From Microbacterium keratanolyticum (GTDB lineage Bacteria > Actinomycetota > Actinomycetes > Actinomycetales > Microbacteriaceae): a stretch of 64,000 nt of DNA. The notes under the pieces are model-generated. The model saw only the letters and a program-made list of their open reading frames with translations. It was not told where the DNA came from and made no database searches. The stretch is taken from assembly GCF_016907255.1 (NCBI RefSeq), contig NZ_JAFBBQ010000001.1:1674001-1738000 (forward strand), in the 5' to 3' direction. A program made the position numbers and the translations under genes. The first letter of the stretch is position 1. Each line of letters opens with the position of its first letter. Below are positions 9,339-17,705 of the stretch, one piece after another.

Positions 9339-9875
9339 ATGATCACCCGCACACGCCCCGTCGTTGCGTTCACCCTCTTGCTCGTCGCGTTGGGCATGAT
9401 CAGCGGGTGCGCCCCGCAGGCAGAGCCGGAACCGACGCCCAGCGCCGTGTTCGCCAGCGAGGAAGAAGCCTTCAAGGCGGCGGAGGAGACTTATCGGGCG
9501 TACAACGAGGTTTTCAACAATCTGAACTATCAGGATCTCGTCACGCTCGAGCCACTCGCGGAGCTCTCGACGCCGGAGAACTTCGCGTTGGAACGGAAAG
9601 CTGTGTCGGAGTTCGGGGCAGAGGGCATCGTTCGCGGCGGAAGGGCCGAAGTCGAGTGGTTCCGCCCTCAGGCCTACAAAGTGGGCGAGAGCTTGACCGC
9701 ATGGTCGTGTATCAACATCAGCGCAACGACGTTCGTGGATTCGAGCGGCACGTCGATCGTCCCCTCGACGAGACCGAAGCGGTATGCGCTTGAAGTTGTC
9801 ATGGTCTTGTACCGGAAGCAGTGGGTCGTTTCGGAAACGAGTGAGATGGAGGATCCGAGTTGTCCACCGTCTTGA
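9339..9875 (+). CDS. predicted lipoprotein of unknown function
   Basis: This 178-residue protein starts MITRTRPVVAFTLLLV and has a lipobox GMISGC, so it is probably a surface lipoprotein. Mature sequence starts with acidic and proline-rich residues, then a helical segment with EEEAFKAAEETYRAYNEVFN, resembling small actinobacterial lipoproteins with an NTF2-like fold; that fold assignment is only an impression. ATG at 9339 was chosen over 9285 because it begins at the signal peptide. The stop overlaps the following surface-protein gene by 16 bases, so the two are coupled. Confidence 0.7.
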   Translation: MITRTRPVVAFTLLLVALGMISGCAPQAEPEPTPSAVFASEEEAFKAAEETYRAYNEVFNNLNYQDLVTLEPLAELSTPENFALERKAVSEFGAEGIVRGGRAEVEWFRPQAYKVGESLTAWSCINISATTFVDSSGTSIVPSTRPKRYALEVVMVLYRKQWVVSETSEMEDPSCPPS

Positions 9876-10690
9876 TCACGGCATACGTATTGGCGGTCGT
9901 CGCGGCACCAGCGCCCGCTGAGTTGAAGTCGGTTTCGTGCCCAACTGTCGTAAAGCAGGCCCTTGGTTACTGCCCAGGTATCAGCGTTGACGATGACGGC
10001 CTCGGAGTCGGCGGCGAGCAGGACACCGGGGGTGGCCCGGGAAGCCCTGGCGACGACGGCGGCTCAGGCGGTGACGACGACGGTTCGGGCAACGAGGTTG
10101 AGGCTGGGCCTCCGGCGGTCGTGCCCTTCGATCCCGAGGACTGCTTCCGGGGCTCCGACAATCTGAGTCCCAACATGTACTGTCCCCAGCCCGGCGAGGA
10201 CCCGCTCCCGGTGATCACGATTCGCGACCTGGTGCGTTTCGTTCCGTCGGACAGCACAATTGCCGCTGAGCCCAACAACCTCGGCGTCGCAGGCCTGGCG
10301 ACGAACTTCGTGGCGAACGCCCGGACGACGGTCGTCGAGGCGACCCTCTTCAACCGTCTGATCAGCGTCGAATTCACGCCGGTCGAGTATGACTTCGACT
10401 ACGGCGACGGCGCAGCCGCAAGCCACGCCACGGGCGGAGCATCCTGGGAGTCCCTCGGACTCGCGCAGTTCACGCCGACCGATACGAGCCACGTTTACCT
10501 CGACCGCGGCACGTACACGGCGAGCATCACCGTCGACTACACGGCCCGTATCAACTTCGGATTCGGCTGGTTGCCGGTGGAGGGCACCGTCGCCGGGCCA
10601 CCCGCGTCGCAGAGCATCCAGATCTTCGAAGCTCGCACCGCGCTTGTCGACCGCACATGCGACGAGGACCCCAAGGCCGCGGGCTGCTGA
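9860..10690 (+). CDS. secreted protein with Gly/Asp-rich linker and PKD-like domain
   Basis: The 276-residue product starts at TTG (9860) with GGAGGA six bases upstream. A short hydrophobic leader ends in APAPA, a possible signal peptidase site, giving a secreted protein. Residues about 50-80 form a disordered Gly-Asp-Gly linker. The second half has a PKD-like strand pattern: YDFDYGDGA followed by SHVYLDRGTYTASITVDYTA. It has paired cysteines near both ends. PKD domains usually mediate extracellular contacts. It forms a unit with the lipoprotein upstream; the function is unknown. Confidence 0.65.
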   Translation: MSTVLITAYVLAVVAAPAPAELKSVSCPTVVKQALGYCPGISVDDDGLGVGGEQDTGGGPGSPGDDGGSGGDDDGSGNEVEAGPPAVVPFDPEDCFRGSDNLSPNMYCPQPGEDPLPVITIRDLVRFVPSDSTIAAEPNNLGVAGLATNFVANARTTVVEATLFNRLISVEFTPVEYDFDYGDGAAASHATGGASWESLGLAQFTPTDTSHVYLDRGTYTASITVDYTARINFGFGWLPVEGTVAGPPASQSIQIFEARTALVDRTCDEDPKAAGC

Positions 10691-10697
10691 ACGCATA

Positions 10698-10735
10698 CGG
10701 AGGGGCGACGGTGCTCGCGCACCGTCGCCCCTCCG
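10698..10735. terminator. 17-bp bidirectional terminator hairpin
   Basis: CGGAGGGGCGACGGTGC (10698-10714) pairs perfectly with 10719-10735 around a TCGC loop. It lies between the converging surface-protein gene and the stress-protein gene that ends at 10743. Confidence 0.85.
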
Positions 10736-10742
10736 GCGAAAT

Positions 10743-11225
10743 CTAGAGCTCGACCTTGCCGCTCTCTCCGCCGTCATAGGTCTCACCGGTGAGCTTCGCC
10801 TTCACCAGGCTGAAGACCGACGCGATCCTTCCGCCCGGCGTATCCCAGTACTGGGCCGACTCGGCGGCGAAACGCAGAATTCCGATGTCCGGATCCTCCG
10901 GTCCTTCGGGGAACCACGCCTCGACGAACGGGTTCCACAGGTCCTTGATCTTCTCCCGGTCGTCGCTCAGCCATGCGGTGCCCGACAGCGACAGCCAGGC
11001 ATCGTCAGAACTCATCGAGACGTTGGCCTCTGCGTCCGCAGCGAGGTCCTTCACCGGGGAGGAGCTCTTCGAAACGAGGAACCAGAGATCCCCGTCGAAC
11101 TCCGCCTCTTGGACGGTGAGCGGATGCGCGACCAGCTTTCCATCCGCATGCTTCGTGGTCAGCATGGCGAAGCGGAACTTCTTGATCAGTGTGGCGATCT
11201 TCTCGCGGTCTGTGGTGTCGGTCAT
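10743..11225 (-). CDS. pyridoxamine 5'-phosphate oxidase-like general stress protein
   Basis: The 160-residue protein matches the split-barrel flavin-binding group annotated as general stress protein 26. Visible landmarks are FRFAMLTTKHADGKLVAHPL at the start, the LWFLVSKSSSPVKDL strand-loop, and WFPEGPEDPDIGILRF toward the C-terminus. Members bind FMN, FAD or F420 and usually are not true PdxH enzymes. AGAAGGG precedes the ATG. It is a single-gene transcript ending at a shared hairpin. Confidence 0.85.
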   Translation of the reverse strand: MTDTTDREKIATLIKKFRFAMLTTKHADGKLVAHPLTVQEAEFDGDLWFLVSKSSSPVKDLAADAEANVSMSSDDAWLSLSGTAWLSDDREKIKDLWNPFVEAWFPEGPEDPDIGILRFAAESAQYWDTPGGRIASVFSLVKAKLTGETYDGGESGKVEL

Positions 11226-11370
11226 GATTCACGCCCTTCTCGATCGGATACGGGTGTCCGAACACTCTCGCCGCGGAGGCGGGATTGCGCGAGGGGGTTG
11301 CGATATCGCCTTCCACCTACTACCGGGCTCCAGTCCTCGCGCGGTGGTGCCGCGCGACGCCAGTCGGTGA

Positions 11371-12339
11371 TCAGTGCGTGTTCTCGGTCCCCAGAATCGC
11401 GCGGGCCAGCAGCTCGTCGGCGACCAGCACGTCGATGAGTCCCGACCGTGCGGCGGCCGTCGTGGCCGCCGCACGGTGGCTGCCGTACGAGGTCGCGATG
11501 ATGTGCGGAACGTCGCGCAGTGCGTCCAGCGTCGCGCCGATCACGCGGTCATCGATGTCACTGCTGACGCAGCGCCCCTCGGCGTCGAACACTCGACCCG
11601 ACACCTCTCCGACGGCCCCTGCGCTGCGCGCGGCTTCCGCCATCTCGCGCGGCACGATCGGATAGAGGGCAGACCCCGTCTCCTCCCACGTCCCCACCGA
11701 GACAACGGCGACATCCAGCGACGACACCCGCTCCAGACATTCGGCGATCTCCGGCTGCTGTCGCAGCGCCGCGGCAGCGTCCAGATCGCCGACGAACAGC
11801 GGGGCGTACATCGGGTGCGCGGTGCCCTCAGCGACGCGGGCGACCTGGCGGATGACCTCGACAGAACCGAGCCGATCTCCAGAGAACGTGAGAGCGCCCG
11901 CAAGCTGTACGACATCACAGGGGGCAAGCCGGTCGAGGTGATGGGTCATCGCCTCGATCGCCCGACTCCAGGTCAGGCCGATCGTCTGCCCGGCGTGCAC
12001 CTCTTCGGCGAGGAGCGCGGCGAGTGCCCGCCCGATCCCGTCGATCGTCGGCGAATGCGCGGACTCATCCGCACGCGAGATCACGATCGCCGACTTCAGG
12101 CGCAGGTGTGCGGCCAGGCGGCGTCCGAGTTCCTCGTTCTCCTCGCTCGGGTCTCCGACCTGGATCCGCACGAAACCGCGGGTGCGCGCGGTGGAGATCA
12201 GACGTGCCACCTGCCACCGGGAGAGGCCGGTCTCGGCGGCGATCTGCACCTTCGAGTGGTCGTCGAGGTAGTACGAGCGGGCGACCCGGAGCATCAGCTC
12301 GTCGTCGAACAACTCGACAGAAGGGGGTTGCGTCGCCAC
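11371..12339 (-). CDS. SorC/DeoR-type sugar-responsive transcriptional regulator
   Basis: The 322-residue protein starts with a helix-turn-helix (LRVARSYYLDDHSKVQIAAE, GLSRWQVARLISTAR) followed by the SorC sugar-phosphate-binding domain (VQLAGAL, GVVSVGTW-like strand, VGEVSGRVFDAEG). Effectors of this family are normally phosphorylated sugars made by the operon. GTG at 12339 was chosen: GAAAGG is placed correctly upstream and the HTH then begins at the usual distance; a TTG at 12396 would run through an operator-like palindrome. It diverges from the sulfatase operon, which it most likely controls. Confidence 0.85.
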   Translation of the reverse strand: MATQPPSVELFDDELMLRVARSYYLDDHSKVQIAAETGLSRWQVARLISTARTRGFVRIQVGDPSEENEELGRRLAAHLRLKSAIVISRADESAHSPTIDGIGRALAALLAEEVHAGQTIGLTWSRAIEAMTHHLDRLAPCDVVQLAGALTFSGDRLGSVEVIRQVARVAEGTAHPMYAPLFVGDLDAAAALRQQPEIAECLERVSSLDVAVVSVGTWEETGSALYPIVPREMAEAARSAGAVGEVSGRVFDAEGRCVSSDIDDRVIGATLDALRDVPHIIATSYGSHRAAATTAAARSGLIDVLVADELLARAILGTENTH

Positions 12340-12380
12340 GGGGAGCCTTTCGTCGGGCGTGGATGCCACCGCATCAACGC

Positions 12381-12392
12381 GCTCATATGAGC
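12381..12392. promoter_or_regulatory. SorC-type operator candidate 1
   Basis: GCTCATATGAGC is a perfect 12-bp palindrome 42 bases upstream of the regulator's start. It shares the GCTCA/TGAGC half-sites with three nearby sites but has a two-base instead of four-base centre. It is placed for autoregulation. Confidence 0.55.
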
Positions 12393-12403
12393 ACAACTCT
12401 AGT

Positions 12404-12417
12404 GCTCAGAATTGAAC
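12404..12417. promoter_or_regulatory. SorC-type operator candidate 2 (weak)
   Basis: GCTCAGAATTGAAC keeps the left half-site and part of the right half-site with four-base spacing. It lies mid-way in the divergent region. Confidence 0.35.
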
Positions 12418-12452
12418 TTTGGGCAGGTGCGTCGTACGTTAACCAGACCCGC

Positions 12453-12466
12453 GCTCAAACGTGAGC
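12453..12466. promoter_or_regulatory. SorC-type operator candidate 3
   Basis: GCTCAAACGTGAGC has perfect GCTCA/TGAGC half-sites with a four-base centre. It lies 22 bases, about two helical turns, before the next site, so bound regulators would sit on the same DNA face. Confidence 0.6.
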
Positions 12467-12474
12467 CTAGGTAT

Positions 12475-12488
12475 GCTCAAAAGTGAGA
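12475..12488. promoter_or_regulatory. SorC-type operator candidate 4
   Basis: GCTCAAAAGTGAGA ends eight bases before the GGAGG of the symporter gene. Its position over the transcript start or leader suggests repression. Confidence 0.55.
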
Positions 12489-12506
12489 CACCCCTGGAGG
12501 AATCCC

Positions 12507-13868
12507 ATGACCGCACCCACCCGTGGCACAGTCGCCGCTCGGGCTGAGGGCAAGACCGCTCGTCGCGCCACCACCGCAGCTTTCGCTGGCGCATTCATCG
12601 AGTGGTACGACTTCTATCTGTATGGCACCGCGTCGGCGCTGATCTTCCCGGCGGTCTTCTTCCCGGAGACGACTCCGGCGCTCGCGCTCATTCAGTCGTT
12701 CGCAGCCTTCGCAGTGGGCTTCCTCACACGCCCCATCGGCGCGATCCTCTTCGGTCACTTCGGTGACAAGATCGGCCGCAAGCCGATGCTGCTGCTGACC
12801 GTTCTGCTGATCGGCATCGGCACCTTCGCGATCGGCCTGATCCCGAGCGCGAACCAGATCGGCATCTGGGCTGCCGTGCTTCTGATCTTCTTCCGTCTCG
12901 TGCAGGGTGTCGGCATCGGCGGTGAGTTCGGCGGCGGATCGCTCGCTGCGCTCGAGAACGCGCCGACCGGCAAGCGTGGCCTCATGGGCAGCTTCCACCA
13001 GATGGGAACCCCCGCGGGTCTGCTCGTCTCGACGGGCGTGTTCAGCCTCGTGCAGCTTCTCCCGAAGGAAGCGCTGTTCGACTGGGGATGGCGTATCCCG
13101 TTCCTGCTCTCCGGTGTGCTCACGCTCTTCGCGTTCTACATCCGTCGTCACCTGCCTGAGACCAAGTCGTTCACGGAAGACGCAGAAGCCACCCGCAAGA
13201 TTCCGTTCTTCGCCCTCATCCGCGAGAACTGGCGCGGCCTGCTCATCGGCATCGGCGCGCGTATGGCGGATGCTGTCACCTACAACGTCATCAACGTCTT
13301 CGCGATCTCGTACGCGACGATGTACATGGGTCTCGACAGCAGCTACATCCTGACCGGCTTCATCATCTCGGCCGCCGTGCAGATGTGCATCCTGCCCTTC
13401 ATCGGTGCGCTCTCTGACCGCATCGGTCGCCGCCCGGTCTACATCGCCGGCATCGTGATCTGTGCCGTCGGCGCGCTGTTCTACTTCCCGGCGCTGCAGG
13501 TGGGCAACCCCGTCCTCACCTGGGCGATGATCATCCTCATCCACGCTGTCGGCACCGGAAGCATGTTCGCCATCCAGGGCGCGTTCTTCGCGGAGCTGTT
13601 CGGCACGCGCATGCGCTACACCGGCCTCGGCGTCGTCTACCAGGGCTCGGCCCTGCTCGGCGGTGCACCGACCCCGGCGATCGCCCTGGGCCTGAGCCTG
13701 GCGTTCGGCTCGTACTGGCCGGCCGTCATCTACCTCGTTGCCATCTGCCTCATCAGCATCGTGTGCGTCTGGCTGGCCGGTGAGACCAGCCGCGTCGACC
13801 TCAACCAGGTCGGACGCGCGCGTACCGCTGTCAAGGCCAGTGCAGCGGCCCTCAAGGAGAACGCATGA
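12507..13868 (+). CDS. MHS-family metabolite:proton symporter (MFS)
   Basis: The 453-residue transporter has 12 membrane segments and the metabolite:H+ symporter signatures: GAFIEWYDFYLYGTAS at the first helix, GHFGDKIGRKPML in loop 2-3, and RLVQGVGIGGEFGG in helix 4. Relatives (ShiA, ProP, KgtP) import organic acids or betaines. ATG at 12507 has GGAGG seven bases upstream. It is the first gene of a four-gene coupled operon with a sulfatase, dehydrogenase and kinase, so its cargo is probably the sulfate ester that the sulfatase hydrolyses. Confidence 0.88.
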   Translation: MTAPTRGTVAARAEGKTARRATTAAFAGAFIEWYDFYLYGTASALIFPAVFFPETTPALALIQSFAAFAVGFLTRPIGAILFGHFGDKIGRKPMLLLTVLLIGIGTFAIGLIPSANQIGIWAAVLLIFFRLVQGVGIGGEFGGGSLAALENAPTGKRGLMGSFHQMGTPAGLLVSTGVFSLVQLLPKEALFDWGWRIPFLLSGVLTLFAFYIRRHLPETKSFTEDAEATRKIPFFALIRENWRGLLIGIGARMADAVTYNVINVFAISYATMYMGLDSSYILTGFIISAAVQMCILPFIGALSDRIGRRPVYIAGIVICAVGALFYFPALQVGNPVLTWAMIILIHAVGTGSMFAIQGAFFAELFGTRMRYTGLGVVYQGSALLGGAPTPAIALGLSLAFGSYWPAVIYLVAICLISIVCVWLAGETSRVDLNQVGRARTAVKASAAALKENA

Positions 13869-15298
13869 CAACCCGCCCGAACATCGTGCTGATCATGACC
13901 GATCAGCAGCGCTACGACTCGATCGCAGCCCTCGGTCATGACCACGCGGTCACCCCTGTGCTCGACCGCCTGGTCAATGAGGGAGCTGCGTTCACGAACA
14001 CGTACGTCGCAAGCCCCTCGTGCGCGCCGAGCCGCGCGAGCCTGTTCACGGGTCTGTACCCGCACAGCTCGGGCGTGCTGCGCAACGACGACCCGTGGAA
14101 GCACTCCTGGGTCGAGCTGCTGGCGGATGCGGGCTACCGCACCACCAGCATCGGCAAGATGCACACGTACCCGTACGAGGCTCCGGTCGGTTTCAAGGAG
14201 CGCCACGTCATCGAGAACAAGGATCGGGCGCACCCGAACCTGCCCTACTTCCTGGACAACTGGGACAAGGCGTTCTGGATCCGTGGGCTCGAGAAGCCGA
14301 GCCGTGTCACCTACCGTGATCTGCCCGACTACGAAGAGCGCCTCGGTGCCTTCGAATGGGAGCTGCCGGAGGACATGCACGCCGACAACTTCGTCGGCGG
14401 TCTTGCCGAGCACTGGCTGCGCACCTACCCGAACCGCGATGAGCCGTTCTTCCTGCAGATCGGGTTCCCCGGGCCGCACCCGCCCTACGACCCCACTCCG
14501 CGGCACCTCGACCCGTTCCGGGACAAGGACATGCCGGAGGTGCCGCGGTCGCAGGAAGACCTGGACAGCCAGCCGACGCCGCTCAAGGAGCTGCGCAAGC
14601 ACCACCAGGCGAACGATCACGACGCGATCGTCATGCTGGAGAACCCCACGCTCGAGCAGCTGCAGCGTCAGCGCCGCCACTACTTCGCGAACGTCGCGAT
14701 GATCGATGAGAAGGTCGGCGATCTGATCACGGCTCTCGACGAGCGCGGTGTGCTCGACAACACGATCATCGTGTTCACCTCGGACCACGGGGACGCCCTC
14801 GGCGACCACGGGCACTCGCAGAAGTGGAACATGTACGAGGGGTCGGTGAAGGTGCCCGGGATCATCTGGGGCCCGCCCTACCTTCGCGGGGCACAGGTGC
14901 ACGACGGTCTCATCTCGCTCATGGACTTCGCGCCGACGATCCTCGAGTTCGCGGGCATCACGCCTCCCGCCTGGATGGAGGCGGACTCCCTTGTCCCGGC
15001 CCTCTCGGGTGAGAAGTGGGAGGGTCGCGAGTACGTGTTCAGCGAGCATGCCCGTGACTTCATCCTCACCGAGACGGCGCTCATGACGATGGTGCGCGAC
15101 GCGCGCTACAAGCTCGTCGACTTCATCGACTATGACGAGGGTCAGCTCTTCGACCTGCAGGAAGACCCTCGTGAAGAGATCAACCTGTGGGCCGAGCCGC
15201 AGCACGCCGAGACGCGTGTGCGTCTGGAGAAGGCCATCGCGCGCTGGCGCGCCGAAAGCTCGATGCACACGGCCACCTGGGGGAAGGACTTCCGTTGA
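13865..15298 (+). CDS. sulfatase without signal peptide
   Basis: This 477-residue alkaline-phosphatase-superfamily enzyme starts RPNIVLIMTDQQRYDS, a metal-binding strand, and has the sulfatase signature SPSCAPSRASLFTG; Cys53 in C-x-P-S-R is the residue oxidised to formylglycine. FTSDHGDALGDHG supplies further metal ligands. No signal peptide is visible, so hydrolysis of the sulfate ester would take place in the cytoplasm after import by the coupled symporter. Phosphonate monoester hydrolases are close relatives and an alternative. It overlaps the symporter stop by four bases. No formylglycine-generating enzyme is in the window. Confidence 0.88.
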   Translation: MTTRPNIVLIMTDQQRYDSIAALGHDHAVTPVLDRLVNEGAAFTNTYVASPSCAPSRASLFTGLYPHSSGVLRNDDPWKHSWVELLADAGYRTTSIGKMHTYPYEAPVGFKERHVIENKDRAHPNLPYFLDNWDKAFWIRGLEKPSRVTYRDLPDYEERLGAFEWELPEDMHADNFVGGLAEHWLRTYPNRDEPFFLQIGFPGPHPPYDPTPRHLDPFRDKDMPEVPRSQEDLDSQPTPLKELRKHHQANDHDAIVMLENPTLEQLQRQRRHYFANVAMIDEKVGDLITALDERGVLDNTIIVFTSDHGDALGDHGHSQKWNMYEGSVKVPGIIWGPPYLRGAQVHDGLISLMDFAPTILEFAGITPPAWMEADSLVPALSGEKWEGREYVFSEHARDFILTETALMTMVRDARYKLVDFIDYDEGQLFDLQEDPREEINLWAEPQHAETRVRLEKAIARWRAESSMHTATWGKDFR

Positions 15299-16329
15299 TG
15301 GATGCTCGTACGACGATTCCGGAGCGCATGCGCGCCTCTGAGCTGCTCGCGCAGGACTCGCTGACGGTCGGCGATCGGCCTGTGCCCGTTCCTGCCGCCG
15401 ATGAGGTGCTGATCCGCGTCGCCTCTGTGGGCGTCTGCGGTTCGGACACGCACTACTTCACGCACGGTCGCATCGGTCCGTTCGTCGTCGAGCAGCCCCT
15501 GGTGCTCGGCCACGAGGCATCCGGAGTCATTGTCGCGGTGGGCGAGGGAGTGGATGCTGCGCGCGTCGGCTCGCGCGTCTCGATCGAGCCGCAGCGGGCG
15601 TGCCGTGTCTGCGAGCAGTGCAAGAAGGGCGCATACAACCTGTGCCCCGAGATGCAGTTCTTCGCGACGCCGCCGATCGACGGTGCGTTCGCCGAGTACG
15701 TGACGATTCAGAGCGACTATGCGCACGACATCCCCGACAGCGTGTCCGCGCATGCGGCAGCTCTCATGGAGCCGCTGTCGGTGGGGATCTGGGCGTGTCA
15801 GAAGGCGGGTGTGACCGCGGGTTCTCGGGTTCTCATCGCCGGTGCTGGTCCGATCGGACTCGTCACGGCGCAGGTCGCACGCGCTTTCGGCGCGACCGAG
15901 ATCATCATCACCGATATCTCGGAAGAGCGCCTCGCGGTTGCCGCGCAGCATGGCGCGACGCGTGCCCTGCACGCGAGCGAGTCTGTCGAAGAGATGACCG
16001 TTGACGCGTTCATCGATGCGTCGGGTGCGGGCCCCGCGATCCGCGCCGGGATCCCCGCGGTGAAGCCGGCTGGGCGGATCGTGCTGGTCGGCCTCGGCGC
16101 CGACGAGCTGACCCTGCCGGTCAACCTGCTGCAGAACCGTGAGCTGTGGCTCACCGGTGTCTTCCGCTACGCGAACACGTGGCCGCTGGCGATCGAGCTC
16201 GTCGCAGCGGGCCGCGTGAACCTCGATGCGCTCGTCACGCACACCTTCGGGTTGGACGACGTGGAGAACGCGCTCATGGCCGGACGGATCCCCGGAGCAC
16301 TGAAGGCCATCGTCGAGCCGTGGCGATGA
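15298..16329 (+). CDS. zinc-dependent alcohol/polyol dehydrogenase
   Basis: The 343-residue medium-chain dehydrogenase has the catalytic-zinc region GVCGSDTHYF and GHEASGVIVAVG, four cysteines of the structural zinc (PQRACRVCEQCKKGAYNLC), and the NAD-binding GAGPIGLVTAQVARAFG. It is closest in look to sorbitol, xylitol or threonine dehydrogenases. ATG at 15298 shares one base with the sulfatase stop; a longer frame to 15187 lies inside the sulfatase. In the operon it would oxidise the desulfated polyol to a keto sugar for the kinase. Confidence 0.87.
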   Translation: MDARTTIPERMRASELLAQDSLTVGDRPVPVPAADEVLIRVASVGVCGSDTHYFTHGRIGPFVVEQPLVLGHEASGVIVAVGEGVDAARVGSRVSIEPQRACRVCEQCKKGAYNLCPEMQFFATPPIDGAFAEYVTIQSDYAHDIPDSVSAHAAALMEPLSVGIWACQKAGVTAGSRVLIAGAGPIGLVTAQVARAFGATEIIITDISEERLAVAAQHGATRALHASESVEEMTVDAFIDASGAGPAIRAGIPAVKPAGRIVLVGLGADELTLPVNLLQNRELWLTGVFRYANTWPLAIELVAAGRVNLDALVTHTFGLDDVENALMAGRIPGALKAIVEPWR

Positions 16330-17255
16330 GCAGGAGCCGGCTCGTCGTGATCGGCGAGTCTCTGGTCGATGTGATCGTCGAACCCTCCGGAACGCGCACC
16401 GCGCGACCGGGGGGTTCGCCCATGAACGTCGCGATCGGCGTGGCGCGCCTGGGCATTGAGGCGACGCTGATCACCGCGTTCGGCGGCGACGCCTACGGTG
16501 CGCTCGTGCGGGAGCACATCGAGCGCGAGGGTGTGGAGCTGCTCAACGGGGGTCGGGAGGAACGTGCGACCAACGAAGCCATCGCCACACTGGGTGCGGA
16601 TGGTGCGGCCACCTACGTCTTCCGACTCGAGAACCACGTGCAGGATGCCGCCGCACTGCTCACCGAGCGCGAGATCACGCACCTGCATGTCGGATCGCTC
16701 ACCGCGATCACCGACGAGGAGTGGGTCGGCACCCTCGCGGCCGTGAATGCCGCACGCTCGTCGGCCACGGTCAGCTACGACCCGAACTGCCGCCCGGACT
16801 TCGGTGTCTCCGTCGACGATGCGCGCACCCGCGTGGAGGCGTTCGCCGCAGCATCCGACATCATCAAGGCCAGCGACGAAGACCTCATCTGGCTGTACCC
16901 GGGCGAGGAGTTCGACGTGATCGCCAAGCGCTGGCTCGCCGGCGGGGCGCGCCTCGTCGTCGTGACGCAGGGGGATGGCGGGCCAGTCGGCTACACAACG
17001 GGGCTTCGTGTGAGCGTCGCCACTCCACGAATCGACGTCACCGACACCGTCGGCGCGGGCGATTCATTCATGGCCGCGATGCTTGCCTGGTGCGACGATC
17101 ACCGGATGCTGGGCCACGGCGCCCACACGCCTCTCGGCGCCGATGACCTCGGGCACCTGCTCGGCTTCGCCGCGCGCGCGGCTGCGATCACCTGCACGCG
17201 GGTCGGGGCGAACCCGCCGACGCGTGCCGAGTTGGACGCGGAGCTCCGCGCTTAG
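16326..17255 (+). CDS. PfkB-family carbohydrate kinase
   Basis: The 309-residue ribokinase-fold enzyme begins with RLVVIGESLVDVIVE and has PGGSPMNVAIGVARLG for substrate binding and VTDTVGAGDSFMAAML with the catalytic aspartate and anion hole. Fructokinase, ribokinase and 2-keto-sugar kinases are possible. It starts in an ATGA overlap with the dehydrogenase. Its sugar-phosphate product is a plausible effector of the SorC regulator. No aldolase or isomerase follows, so the phosphate ester must enter central metabolism elsewhere. Confidence 0.88.
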   Translation: MSRSRLVVIGESLVDVIVEPSGTRTARPGGSPMNVAIGVARLGIEATLITAFGGDAYGALVREHIEREGVELLNGGREERATNEAIATLGADGAATYVFRLENHVQDAAALLTEREITHLHVGSLTAITDEEWVGTLAAVNAARSSATVSYDPNCRPDFGVSVDDARTRVEAFAAASDIIKASDEDLIWLYPGEEFDVIAKRWLAGGARLVVVTQGDGGPVGYTTGLRVSVATPRIDVTDTVGAGDSFMAAMLAWCDDHRMLGHGAHTPLGADDLGHLLGFAARAAAITCTRVGANPPTRAELDAELRA

Positions 17256-17578
17256 ACGCGGATGTAGGCGGCGCCAGCCCACTGCGCGTCGCTGAGTGCG
17301 GCGATCGCAGAGGGCGTGGTCAGGACGCCCGGCTGCAGGGCGTCCATGGCGATGGTGTGCGCGCGCATCCCGACTTCGCAGGCCTCGACGGTTGCGAACT
17401 CGGGCAGGCGGAGTTCCTCCGCGTCGCGGGTGATCCCGGTGATCGCCGGTCCGTTGACGATGATCCGGATCTGCGCGTCGGGGTGGAAGCGGTGCAGTGT
17501 GCTCGCGGATCCGATCGCCCGGGCGACGTCGGCAGGGGCGTCGGAGACGTGGATGACGACGTCACGGGATGCGGTCAT
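17252..17578 (-). CDS. DsrE/DsrF-like small protein
   Basis: The 108-residue protein resembles COG1416-type DsrE-fold proteins: a first strand VVIHV, an internal IRIIVNGPAI strand, CEVGMRAHTIA with a conserved-position cysteine, and a C-terminal WAGAAYIRV. The family covers sulfur carriers, but many members have no known sulfur role. The ATG is preceded by AAGGAG; the open frame extends upstream without family character. It ends overlapping the kinase gene by four bases on the opposite strand. Confidence 0.7.
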   Translation of the reverse strand: MTASRDVVIHVSDAPADVARAIGSASTLHRFHPDAQIRIIVNGPAITGITRDAEELRLPEFATVEACEVGMRAHTIAMDALQPGVLTTPSAIAALSDAQWAGAAYIRV

Positions 17579-17620
17579 GAGGCTCCTTGCGGTGAGTGGA
17601 TGCCTCCACCATACGAAAAC

Positions 17621-17653
17621 GGGGTGGAGCGCGTTCGGGTCGCGCTCCACCCC
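17621..17653 (-). terminator. 13-bp terminator hairpin after the SDR gene
   Basis: GGGGTGGAGCGCG (17621-17633) pairs perfectly with 17641-17653 around a seven-base loop. On the minus strand it follows the SDR gene and precedes the DsrE-like gene; TTTTC follows on that strand. A second 9-bp stem (17660-17668 with 17681-17689) lies just before it. Confidence 0.75.
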
Positions 17654-17705
17654 ACCGGAGGCGCTGACTCCGGGGGAATCGTCAGCGCCGGGGCATCCGG
17701 TTGTC

